NCBI GenBank assembly: GCA_030141605.1
Contig: JAQGDQ010000449.1
Location: 62,001-126,000 of the forward strand
Direction of reading: 5' to 3'
DNA: 64,000 bases
From: Tubiluchus corallicola
Taxonomy: Eukaryota > Priapulida > Priapulimorpha > Priapulimorphida > Tubiluchidae
Shown here: positions 33,676-46,700 of the stretch, piece after piece
Layout: every line of letters begins with the position of its first letter
How positions within the stretch are numbered: the first letter of the stretch is position 1
Program-made: the position numbers and the translations under genes
The notes under the pieces: model-generated
Told to the model about the DNA's origin: nothing
Database searches by the model: none
What the model saw: only the letters and a program-made list of their open reading frames with translations

Positions 33676-36600
33676 TGATTACGGCCTACGTATCTTTTCA
33701 TACCACAAGTTGAGAAGTAAGATGTGGGTCAGTAATTACAGTTGCAAGGACGCCTTGTACGTGCTGCTCTGATATTGTTGAATTATTAACAACCTTTACA
33801 GAGTCTGCGACAGAACGAACCGAATTTATGTTGTAATTGATTATCTGATTGTTTTCCAAGTTAGTAAGTTGATTGGCTGTAGTTCGCTCTTGGACTGAAC
33901 TTTTATATAACATTGAAAACTTTTTTTGGATATTTCAGGCTTATTAAAGAGTTGACTGATCACCGTTTACCATTTTAGCACTCCCCATAAAGGTGTTGAC
34001 GGGGTGAAAGGCGTGTATATTGACAATATTTTCAAGCAATATTTTTATACGACTAATAAAAGTTGCTATTAGGGTTTTGGTACAGTGACTATCATATGGT
34101 TAACTGTTATCCAAACTCCAAACAAAAATTGCACCTATCAGTTAAGCTTAAATATTTTCCACAATGCGGCTTTAATCCTGCTTTACATTATTTAATTAGA
34201 AAAAAAACTTTATTTTTGTACTAATTACAATGCACAGTACGCCATAGTTAAGCATTTTTGTGCCAGCATTAGCATTGAAGCTTATCTTCACTGACAATTA
34301 TTTTTTGTTTTTTATTACTTGCAAAGGCATACGTTATGCTCTTTCCTCTCCCAATACTGCACATTTTCAATTAAAGACTAAACGAGGAGTATCACCAAAT
34401 TTTTTTACAGGTCAAGCCGCTATACCAAAGACAGGGTGAACTTCCTTTTACTGCACATAACTGAAGTAACTCAGCTGTCTGTCAAGAAAGTTATTGACAG
34501 CGTATGCCACACCTTTTATGATAATTAGTTTCTGGCTTGTAACAGCTTCTCTGATTGGCTCAGATTAGTAGTCATCAACATGTGGCCCATGTTATATTGC
34601 TTTTTGTGCTTCTAAAAATATCAACGATGAAATGAAAATAAAGTTTAAGCGGAGCACTTCAGGACTACAGCAATTGTTTTAATAATAACATTTATATGAG
34701 AAAGGCGTGAGAAACAAAATGATAAAAATTATAAAAAATCTTGTTACGGAAGCTAAAGTAATAGTAACTTTTAGTAATAGTAAACTCGAATGAGAAGTTT
34801 CCATGCTCATAAGGTTTTAAAAAATAGCTAAGTGGCAACATAATTACCTAATTACAACCGCAAGCTTTCTCTAGAATATACTACAAGCTTTTTGTTTGTG
34901 ACAGAATGACCATGTTCCTAATTAGTAGAAAAAAGATACTGTAGGCAAACTTGGGGGGTCAGTTTCACTAAATAATAGTGAGAATGTAGAAGGCTTTATA
35001 CACTTAAGCTTTATTTGTTTAAAGATATTTTTAAAAGTACTTACTATAATGATCAAAAACTTCTAGGTGTCCATGTTATTCAAGTTTAAGTGACACAGTG
35101 TGAAAACAAAATTTCAAAAAAATAATTATTTGCTACCATTTAGTTTTCAGATTTTATTGAAAAAACTGGCATAGTTATGTTAATTTTAAAGTGTCTGTTT
35201 AGTTATATTAATTTAAAAGCCTGTTTTATGTTGCAACTTGTTGGAAATAAACGACCTATACTTACAAATAGTCAGTATAGTATGTCTTAATTCTTGAGTA
35301 AAAAGCTGTACTAACAAGGCGAAAATATTGTTTTGAGGGTCAACCGTTAAGCAGTAGAGACCTCATCATACGCAGTATCGTGCTTTTTGTTTCAGTATAA
35401 TTACAGTCTGCTTCCAAAAGTTAAAATTATACAAGCTTTATTGCTTGAAATGTTCGATTTCCGGGTATTACACTCTGTTGAGCATAAATACTTTCAGAAA
35501 CTATATTTTCTTCTCAAGAGACAAGCTACACAGAGTGTAACTCGAAGCACCGCATAACCGGCTTCCCGGCCCTACCTTATATAGCCGTGCCGCTGTAAAA
35601 CAGGCAAATGTTCTCATTCAAAAATACCTCGCCCGAAACTAAACCATTCTACAGAAAGCAAGAGCTGGAAACCGATGTGGTATGGTAAGAAGATACGAAT
35701 GCCCGCTGTTTAATACACACTGGGTTATATATAGTGCCTAATCCGTGAAGCCATATGCGAGCACAGGCCTACAGTATATCTCGTATAGCATTCGGTAGAC
35801 AGTAATGCAACCATGGCTTCCTTATTTTCAACCACATAATAAAAGGATATAGTGTAATATATTTAAAAACTTCGGTAGAATTGTTTCAATTTGCTAATCT
35901 GAATGTGTTCAGTAAAGTTCGACTGCTTAAGAGAGGTGGTATTTTTTGAAAAAATATTAAAACCTTGTCAGAGAAAAATTGTCAGAACACTGCTTGAAAT
36001 ACAGAATTAACTAAACGTGTTTTGAAAGTAACCGTGTTTTATAATTTATAGGCACACCTATAGTTTTTTTAATGTTCTTTTTCCAAATCCGATGATGCTT
36101 AGAAGTTGTTAAGCCCACGCTTAATGGTAAGGCCTAGAACTTCAAAAATCAAAACGGAGCAACATGTGGCTTCGATCGGTACTCATTTGCACAAATATTA
36201 GTCTTCTGAGACTATAAATGTTTAATCAAAACAGCCGTTCGATAAAGGCTTTTCAGTGCGCTTGAAAATTAACAAAGAGAGCCAACTTTATACTAAATAA
36301 GCAACGTGGGTGTTTTTAAGAAAGGAGGAATTATAATTACTGCCATTTAACTATCAATTTTATTCGAGAGAATGATAACTGGTATCATAAGGAGGATTAG
36401 GCTATGGGTCTGCAGTTAAAATTATTAATAACAATAAGGCACAGTATAACAAACCAACGCATTAAAAACTCAGCTGCAGTACGTGTCTACCACTCAGTTT
36501 TGCACGATACTTCACTGATTTTACTGGCCTTGTACTATATATTTCTTATTTGCATTGAAATAATCGCACAAAAATAAACAGTTAGTGAAATCTAAGTAAA

Positions 36601-37618
36601 CTGGATATTTGTTTTTGAAGGCTGTAAAATACATTGTAGTCATTATTGTTGCACAAAAATAGCAAGTAAAATACCTTTAGTTCCTGTTTTCATTTGGATT
36701 TTTGGAAATAGCATAGAAATAGTATTTTCAGGGAGCAACGGCAGATGGCAGCAAAGAGTCATCATAAATGAGATTTTTTGAATGCTTGGAATATAATTAC
36801 AAACTAGTATTTAAACCACCTATCTACCAGGTGTGATGTTTAAACGATGTAAGGCCGTTGTAGAAATATTATAAAATAAACCACGTACTAGAAATATAAT
36901 TTTTTCAATTGCAGTTTACTAAATTGTATTCCTGCACATGCAAGCAATGTATAAGAAAATAATTTTGGAAAAAAATTGATGTCCGCTCAGCCCTCGAGCT
37001 AGGCCACACAAACAGTAACATCTAATGCAGTTAAATAAACTAGCTCTTAAAAACAGTAGCAAAAATTAATTTTCAGTTATATAAAGAGCATAGTTGCCGA
37101 TATTCTAATATAGCTGCCGACCAAATGAAGCAGACAAGATACGTTTGCTTAGCTCCAATGTCAATTTTTAACGTCTCGGCCCTGCAGGTGGCACTACTTA
37201 CTAAGTTTGGTAAAGGCTTTGAAGATGGAAAGAAGGATAGACTGTCTACAAAAAGAATAGCATGCTTCTTCGTCCATTTCTGAAATTAAATTAAATGAAA
37301 AGCTTATTGTTTCGTATAAGGAGAAAGCAGTTTTTACAAGGAAAATGTTGAAGAGAAGTAAAGGATGAAAACAAATCTAAATGAATTCAAATAAACATTA
37401 TTAAAAATTAAGTAATCAAAGTTTTTTTAAAAAACTAAGCAGAAACTATCCAATTTTTTTGCATTGGTTTAATTCTTTTCCTTGCACTACTATGAGAACG
37501 GCGATGGCAAAATTTTTTGTGAACTTTCAAGAAGAGTTTAGTGATAATAGAGTGTCATTAAGTTTCTGCGCAGTTGATTGCAAAATGTTAGTTATTTAGC
37601 ATATTCTGATATACTTAC
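33676..37618. other. Intergenic DNA and downstream part of myosin B
   Basis: No supported coding exon. The final 3' UTR exon of myosin B should be here, because its last coding exon ends in a donor at 37618; a possible acceptor is CACCTGCAG on the minus strand near 37185, unproven. A TATATAAG on the minus strand at 35576-35583 in a GC-richer patch resembles a core promoter without a visible gene. Confidence 0.4.
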
Positions 37619-37657
37619 CGTGAGTCATAAAAGCCGCTTGTGGTCAACAGTATAGAC

Positions 37658-37702
37658 TTATTCTTCTTCCATCCTGGGGCGCCTGGTTCTTGCTGCAGAA
37701 CT
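37658..37702 (-). CDS. Myosin B exon 17, C-terminal 14 residues
   Basis: 45 bases, [14 protein letters not shown] plus TAA, after TTTTTCAG. A strong donor CG|GTAAGT at 37618 lies 39 bases after the stop, so the 3' UTR continues in another exon. A stop-to-junction gap under about 50 bases would be expected to avoid nonsense-mediated decay. Confidence 0.88.
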   Translation of the reverse strand, partial: SSAARTRRPRMEEE

Positions 37703-40700
37703 CTGAAAAATTAAGACACTGTACTTAATTACCCAAGATCTTTTAACGTACAATCTTGTACGTGTCAATCAAAACTTTGTTGTTAAAATTAATAGCCAAA
37801 AAATACCCCCACGAAGATCTAGTTTTATTAAATTTGAAATATATCAAAAGCATAAATACGTTTGCTTACAGTCGCTCAATTAGCAGATAATATTAGCATT
37901 AATGGATGCTATTTAGCAAATTAATATCACAACACGGGTAAGGACGCAACGAGGTATATCACCTGGCGTTGGCACCCACTAGTCTCGAACTCAAGACTGC
38001 GTGGCTGCAATACGAAATCTAGAGCACTCGGCCACCCAACCAGGACATGAGGACTTTATATTTATTTCATATTTGTATTTATAAACAAACTGCATGAAGC
38101 CTTTGAAATTGAAATAAAAACAAACTAACCGTTGCAGCAACTCCTCCAGCACGGGCCTGAGCACGAAGTTTCGCAAAGGCGTTTTCAGCATCTTCTGCTC
38201 GAGCCTCAGCCTCTTCCAGTTCAGCCTGAGTCTTGCGATACTTGGCAAGGTTCATGTTAGCAACTTCCTCTGCTTCCTCAATCTGTCGCTTGTACAGCTT
38301 GACTTTACCGTTCAGCTTCTCAATCATGTCTTGGAAATGAGCCTGGTTCTTCTTGTCATCCTCTACCTGCATCATCAGTTCCTTGACACGACGGTCGGCC
38401 TTGCGGTAGTTTTTCTGGGCTTCACTGTGGCGACGCTGTTCAACATCAAGCTCTCCTTCCAGTTCACGAACGCGATGTTCAAGCTTAGCAATCAGTTTCT
38501 TTCCTCCCTTGAGCATGTTTGCTTCAGCTTCATCTAAGCGAACTTGAAGATCCTTAATCTGTTGTTCTTGCGCCTTTCGCGCTTTCTCAATGTTGTTTGC
38601 GTGATCTTGCTCTTGGCGAAGTTCTTCAGCGAGACGAGCTGCATCGGCTACGGCAGTCCTGGATCTCTCATCAGCTGCTTTAAGTTCATTTACAGTTTCA
38701 TCAAGGTCAGCTTGCATGGTTGTAATGTCACCCTCCAGCTTTCTCTTGGCGCTAGACACAGAAGCCAGTTGGCTTTGCAAATCACTGATCCTGTCGTTTG
38801 CGTCATTGAGCTCTGATTCAGCTGCGCGACGATTGCGTTCAGCTTGTTCAAGACTTGTGCGAGTTTCATCAAGCTCAGTGCTAATTGCATTGCATCTGCG
38901 TTCGCTAGCATTGAATTGCTCGCGAATGTCATCACGTGCTCGCTGCTCCTCTTCAATCTGGGATTCCAAATCTTTAATCTGTGCCTGAAGTTTCTTGAGA
39001 TTCTTCTGTGCATCAGCGTTCTGGCGATTAGCACTGTCCAAAGCAACTTCAAGTTGGTTGATGTCACTTTCAAGTTTCTTCTTCATGCGCATTGCTTCTG
39101 CCTTACCTTTAGCTTCAGCCTCCAGACTAGCCTGCATGGAGTCAACTGCACGCTGGTGGTTTCTGCGAGTAGTTTCAAACTCTTCATCTTTCTCAGCTAA
39201 ACGCCTATCGACTTCTTGACGAATCTGTTGCAGCTCAAGCTGGCCACGAACAACTTTAGCTTCTTCCTGTTCCAGGGCAGCTTCGGCTTCCTCAAGAGCT
39301 GATTGAAGTTCTTCCTTTTCTTGTTCAGCCCGACGCCGTGCCTTGTCAACTTCGTGAATGTTCTTTCCACCTTCTCCTAGCTGCTCTGTAAGATCTTTGA
39401 TCTCATCACTAAGATTTCTGGTCTCTCTTCTCAAAGATTCCATAGAGTCTTCAGCTTCAGAGGCAGCATTCTTTGCCTTGAACAGCTCGGTAGAAATGTT
39501 ACGGCATTCACGTTGAGATGCTTCTAGTTCTGCAGCAAGATCGTCGCACTTCTGCTTCCACTCAGCAATGGTTTTATCAAAGTTACGCTGGCGTTTCTCA
39601 GCAGCATTAGCAGCAGCAGTTGCACGCTCAACCTCAATGGACATATCATCCAACTGGTTTTGTAACTTGGTCTTTGCCTTATCCATTGACAGAATCTTGG
39701 CCTGAGCTGTTTCAGCAGCCTCTTCTGCGGCCATCAGCTTGGCTTGCATCTTACGTCTGAAAGAATGCAACAAAGCAGATGATGCAGCTATCTACAATTG
39801 TTCAATAGGCTTTGACACTAAAATAAAAAGGATTGAACATGAAAACCACTACTGGTTAAGTAATTAATAGCTTTAAGAGCAATTTTTATATCTTGGTAAC
39901 TTACTTAATTTCTTCGGCTTCTGGTCCACCACCACCAAGGCCTTCACTTTCCACACGAGCACGAAGGGTATTGTATTCATTGTTTGCTTTAGCAAGCTGC
40001 CTCTGCAACAATGCCCGCCCGTCAGCTTCTTCCTCCATCTGCTCCTTAGCTTGCTCCAAGTCATGTTGTGAGTTCCGCAGCTGAGACTGTAAGTTTGCTC
40101 TTTGCCTTTGCTCATCTTCCAAAGAGTTCCTCATCTCCTCCATTTGGGATTGTAATTGGGATTTAATCTTGTTCAGCTGGTTCACTTGAGATTCAGCATC
40201 CTCTACTTGACGCTGCAGGTCATTGTTTTCATTTTGTAGGCGTGATTTTTGGCCATTTAGGTCATTAATTGTGCGTGCAGCTTCGTCCAATTTACTGTTA
40301 GCCTCTGCAAGTTGATTCTCCAGGGATTTTGCCAATTTATCAGCTTGCATCTGTTAGCAAAATGTTAATACTATCACACAAACTTGTTTATACATAACAT
40401 TAACCTTTTATATGCGCACAAAAACATATTTATAAACATTGTAAATAATTATGAGAGTGTAATACGGCAGTTGACCTGCTGTTTAATGGCTAAAATCACT
40501 TTAGCAAAGTTTAGTATCAACATCTATATCATCATCGTCGTCGTCGTCGTCATCGTCGTCGTCGTCGTCGTTGGCTGCGTTGTCACTGGTAGGTGACCAG
40601 TTAATATTTAGCTGCAGATACCTTAGTTTTGCTGATGTGATCAGCATTAGCTTTCATGTCGTCCAGTTCGACCTTCATTTGTGCTTTTTCTTTCTCAATC

Positions 40701-43700
40701 CTATTGGTAAAAAACAAAGTAATGAATATAGAAAAAATAAACGTAAAGTAAACAACAAAATAACAAATGAATGACAAACAAACAAAATGATTAGTGAACA
40801 TCTTTCAAGAAGAGCAATAAATGAAACATTTATTCATAACTAGTTAAATTAGCCGACTTGTGCATTCAAGTACTTAATGGAAATGCACTCTCTTATGTGT
40901 GATAAACACGTGTAAACAGTTACTGACCAACCTCCAAATTATTATCAGTTTGACAACTACCTATGAGTTTAACAAGGGCGTCTAGTGTCTAAGCGTAAAT
41001 CTGAAAATCGAGCATACTTTGCTTTTGTTTTCTGTGCTTGGTCTAGCTGTTCTCCCATCTCAGCAATGACGTCATTCTGCTTCTTGCGGAGAGCTGAAAC
41101 AGTCGCTTCATTTTGCAGAGCCTGTTCTTCAAGATCACGGCGCAGCTTTGACAATTCTGCTTCACGCTTCTTGTTTAATTCTACTTGAGCACTAGTAGCA
41201 CCTCCAGCTTCTTCCAAGCGTTCTGTAAGCTCCTCCAGCTCACGTATAGCATCAGCTCGTTGCTTCTCGACTTTGGAACGAGCCTGTCTCTCAGACTCGA
41301 CTTCTTCTTCAATTTCTTCTATGCGGGCTTGCAACTCTTTTACCTTCTTCTGCATTTGATGAACTACACCTTGTTCGTCCTCACATTTTCCAGTGAGATT
41401 GCTAAGTTCCTTATCCTTCCTGCGCATGTTTTCTTCGAGGTCATGTTTCACTCTCTCAAGTTCCTCAACAGCTTCTTGAGTCATTTTCAGATCACCTTCC
41501 ACCTTGCGTTTGGCTTTTTCAACATCACCTCTAATTTTTTTCTCACGTTCTAAATTGTCTTCTAACTCATCAAGACTTTGCTCAAGCTTTGATTTAACCT
41601 TATTGAGGTGGTTAACCTTATCCTCCTCCTTTTGCAGATCTTCACTAGTTCTCTACAACATATAAACAAATATGCATAAACAAATGATTCATTTTCATGC
41701 CAACTGCAAAATGTTAAATCTTATCAGTATCCATTTTATAAATCAGTACCGAAAAATCAATATATTTAGACAACTCAATCTAACTCAACGTTATTTCTTT
41801 GAATAATTACTGTTACAAATATAACATTCACAAATGAGTACTAGCAGCTAGGGCACACTTTATTGCTTTGGATTTCGTGTATTCCAAGAAACTTACAGAT
41901 TGAGTTTCCTCAACATTCTTTTTCTCCTTGTTAACTTTAGCAATAAGTTCATCCTGTCTAGCAATCTCATCATTAAGCTGCTTTATCTGGTGTTCCTTGG
42001 CTGTTTTCTCACTTTCAGTTTTCTTTAACTGACGTTCAAGATCGTCCATCTGACCCTTCAAGTCTTGGATTTCACCTTCTGCTTTTCTCTTAGCATCTCC
42101 AACATTGGCAGCATTATCTTCTTCATCTCTAAGGCGGTCACGCAAATCGGTTATTTGTGACTCCAGTTCTACCTTCTGGGTCATGAGCTTAGTTGCTCTT
42201 TCTTCAATATCAGCAATTGTTTCAGCCTCATTCTGGACTTGAGCATAAAGCTCAGCCTTTTCCTTTGTGACTTTGGCTAAGCCAACTTCTGCATCTTTGC
42301 GGCCCTTGCTTTCCTTCTCAAGCTCTTCTTTCAACTTAGCTATTTCCTCATCCTTCTTTTTCATGTCATCCTCCTGACGAGCAATAGAAAGAAGAGGCTT
42401 GACCTTGGTGTACAGTTTCCACCATGGCCAGTTGCGGCATTGCAAGTACTTCCTGGTGTTGCGTTGGATGACAATCATGGCTAGACGTTGTGCCTTCATC
42501 TTGACATACTCTTCCCTCATCTGTTTTCCTCTAATCCAACCCTGCATCAAGGTAACAATGCGAGTGATTCGTTCTTCACGCATTTCCTCAAGCTTACCCA
42601 AAGAGCCGGCTTTGAAGAAAATCTTGGTGTTTCCAAGACGGTACATTTCTTTGTCCCATTCAAGGGCAGCTAAGATGTTTCCGGCTACCTCTTTGCTGTC
42701 AGCGAAGCCAGCCGGAACAGCATTTGGAGCCAAGATTTGATACCTGTAGAAGTGAAAATGGAATAAAGAGATATGCTTGAGTTGGGACATTAGCTGACAA
42801 TGATTAATTAAAAAGGGAGTTCTCTCAATTACGATGTCATGACGTTTTATAAAATGCTTAAACGTTAAAGTACAATAAAAATTCGAATTTTTTCTAAAAT
42901 TAAAACGTTATAGTGTTTAAACAAATTACTTTTAACGCTTAAATAACTGTATAAGCAGATCAACAGAGAAAAATAAGCTTTTTGGTTACTTATTTAATAT
43001 TTCAGGTGTAAAATCTGTTAAACATAACAAGATCAAAATATTCACACACAAGTTATAAAGATATCTTCAGACATTAACTTGCCGTTAGTACCAATGCAAT
43101 GATTTATTTTTACCTATGCTTGAAGTCACCATATAGCAGTCTGTTCGGGAAACCTTTGCGGCAAATACGGATTCCTTCCAGTACACCATTGCAAGTAAGC
43201 TGATTCATAACTAAAGCAGAGTCTAGTACACCACCTTCTTTGTTCTCATTAGGGATGATGCAGCGTACGAAATGTGGCGCTGTGCCTTTCAGGGTTGTCA
43301 TCAGCTTATTCAGTTGTTCCTGCAAAGTCCAACATGTATGTCTATATTAATATTATATGTACAGAATGAAACAAGTATGAGTATACCAGTATACCAGTTA
43401 GACATACATCTAATTTACCGTGTCTAACTATAACTTGTTATTCATTTTTCAGTCTTCATTATAACAAAGGTAACATCAATTTACCCTATAAACAGCGGAC
43501 ACTGTTTGGAATGCGGAACCCTTCTTTCTCTTGCCCTTGCCTCCGCCGCCTTCTTCTTCCTTGGCGAGCTTATCAGCAAACAGAATTGACACCAAATGAT
43601 TTTCATGAGACCTAGCCATACATTCAGCAACAGTGTCATTGATTGGATCCTTGTTTTTCTCCAACCAGAAATTGATGTTGTAATTGACAATGCCTGCGTA

Positions 43701-46700
43701 ATGACAAATGCCAAAATGAGCTTCAGCTTGATTACCCTTTGGTGGTTTTGGTTTGATGAACGCAGATGACTTGCCCATGTGGTTAGCATGCAGCTTCGCA
43801 CAGAATGTTTGATCGGTGGCTTTGGGGAACATAGATTCTTCCTCCAGAATAGCAAAGATTCCCATTGGCTGCAAAAAATCACCAGAGCCATATTACTGTT
43901 TGTTGTAAAGTAAGATCATTCTTATGAACATAAAATAAACAAAATTGCTTATTAACAGATTAAGTACATAAAAATTAGCTTGCTTTTTTATATTACCTTT
44001 TCAATCATGTCAATGCAAGCCTGCAGGTCAAGACCAAAGTCGATAAAGGTCCACTGTATTCCTTCACGTTTGTACTCCTCTTGTTCCAGGACAAACATGT
44101 GGTGATTGAAAAACTGCTGTAATTTCTCATTGGTAAAGTTGATGCAAATCTGCTCAAAACCGTTGAAATCAAAAATCTCAAAACCAGCAATATCCAACAC
44201 ACCAATGAAGAACTGCTTTTTTATATTAGTTGCTAGAGTTTCGTTAACTTTTGTAACCAGCCAGACAAACATACGGTTGTAGACAGCCTTGGCGATGGCA
44301 CCAACAGCATAATAGACCTGGTCTTTGTTTTGACCTTTAGTGACGTACTCATTTCCAACTTTCACTCGTGGCTTCAAGAAACCTTTGTATAAATCAGCAT
44401 CTGACACACCACACAAGTGGGCGACTTTTCCACCCTCAGTTGTGCCGTCAGCTTCAGCCTGCTCTTCTCGTGGTCTCTGCTTAAACTGCATTGTTCCCAT
44501 ATGCATGACAGCAGCTACCAGTTTATAAATGTCATCCTTCTCATGCTGAACGAAGCCAAGAATGTCGAAGGCTTCCTGTAAATACAAGCAGTGTGTTCAG
44601 TACGTTGTTATGTGCTTAACGACAAAAGGCTTACAGACAAAGTAAGCCTATTACCCACTGAAAGCTCATCATCATCGTCTCGCATTATGACCACTTCCGT
44701 CGTCGTCATGTCAATAATTTCCACATCATTAATTATAATTAACTAATCACACCATTATAATTATCAGCACGCCATCAACATTATCATTAAAATTTTCATC
44801 GTTGCAGTTATCGTCACACCAATTATAGCAACAACAATATTTATAATTCTTACTTATTGTTATTAAATTGAGATTTTAATATTAAATCGCAATAAATTGT
44901 TATTTAAAGAATATTTACATCAGTAAGTCGCATTTCCTCAGCATCATCAACTCCATCAATGTAAGTTTTTCCCTGAGCAATAAAATAATATTCACTCACT
45001 GGCTTATCTAACAACAGCTTGCCTGGAAAAAATAATACCTGTGACTTCTTTTAAAATTCTTTAAAGCGCGAGGAAACTTATGTCAGTCAATGTAGCACTG
45101 ATAACTGTGAATGTGTATTCAAGCAAGACGAAACTTATGACAGTGAACGTAGCACTGATAATTGTATATTCAACTGTATTATGGAACGCATTACAAAAAT
45201 TTTAAAATATTTGGTTAAATGAAAACAGGGAGATTTTTCATATGCAGCCCTATTTTGAAACACATTAAAAAGTATACAGTTATCAGTTATACTGATACTA
45301 AAGTTTTTCCGCTAATTAAATAATAGCCACAAGCTTAATTAGCGGCCAGTAAGCGATGACGGAACAATTAAACAGATTTTGTGATAACAGAAACATTTCA
45401 CTAGCGTGTTGCTTCTGTTTGCGAAAACGAAAATTGAAATACAGCGCCATTGTGCAACGTTGACTGTGAGACGTACTAAAAACTCAACAAATTTACGTTT
45501 AAAAATTTATATTTCAAGTTTACCGCTGTGCTAGCGCATGAGTTCTCGAACGTGTGTGCTACGCCACAAGTGAAATGTATCCTCTAGGTAAAGGGTTTAC
45601 TTTTTGTGCAACGCGTTTCCGAGACACTGGCGTTGGTGCCCATTTAACTGGAGTGCTAAGCAAACGTGCAACAAAAAAAAATTAAACTCGCGCACGAACG
45701 TGAAATTGGATTTCTGCGGCAATAATTCCTTCACGTCATTCTTAAAAAAATTCTTTCGGTACTTCATCGTTAAATTATTTCGAGCTATAGTTTAAAATTG
45801 AGTCCTGTTCCCTTTCAAGTCTTGTAGTAAAATTACAAAAGTGTGAACAAACGAATATCGTGACATTTTTATTATGATTTATGACTCACTTGTTAGATCT
45901 TTAAGTCCGCCAGATGGAATCTGGTAGAAGATGTGGTAGGATCGCTCCAGAGGCTGCTGAGAGATAATTCTGGACTTTTCCAGCAAATAAGATTCGATAT
46001 CAGCACCAGCCAGTTTGCCAGACGGGCCAAAATGAATACGGATAAATTTACCCTAAAATGTGACGACATCCCTCAAAGTATGACAAAACAATAGTACTAT
46101 TTATACAAACACATTTCACTGAAAAAGATAATCAGTTTAAAACGAGTCTGTCGTAAGAATTGTAAGTTTTAAGGTTTTTGACAAAAAACTTACGAATCGA
46201 GATGAGTTGTCATTTCTCACAGTCTTGGCGTTACCAAAACTTTCCAGTACAGGATTAGCTTGCACAATCTGATCTTCTAGGGTACCCTGAATCATTAAAA
46301 ATAGAAATAATTTCGTGTACCGTTATCATCGTCGTCGTTATCATTATCATCATCATCATCATCGTCCCCGTCATCATGATCGTCCTCATCACTATTGTTG
46401 TTAATATGTAATCAAACGACGTCGTTCAAATTGTTTTATACAACATTGTTAATAAATGACTTTTATATCTGCTTTATTCATTACTAATGCTTTTATGCTG
46501 TCAAACTATATTCTAGCAGTTTATACTAAAGTTTTTAATGAATTGTTTCATTTTGTGGACATTTTTACTGATGACATCTTACTAAACTTCATTTATGTAA
46601 TATCGATGATTGTAAGAACGATCGTAGTTTGTAAGCAAAACAAATGACAGATTGTCGCTTCCCCGCCGATGACAAGCAAATCAGCTTGTCAGTTAGAACC

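Noticed and set aside
38024-38034. A functional tRNA gene at the box A/box B pair
   Set aside because: The anticodon arm is not regular, the acceptor stem needs a 2-base bulge and a SINE-like body follows.
38079-38130. Alternative C-terminus by reading past the exon 16 donor of myosin B
   Set aside because: A proper donor and a matching terminal exon at 37658-37702 give the conserved EEE tail; read-through is intron sequence.
38331-39219. Plus-strand ORFs over myosin B exon 16
   Set aside because: Same reason: antisense of heptad-rich coding DNA.
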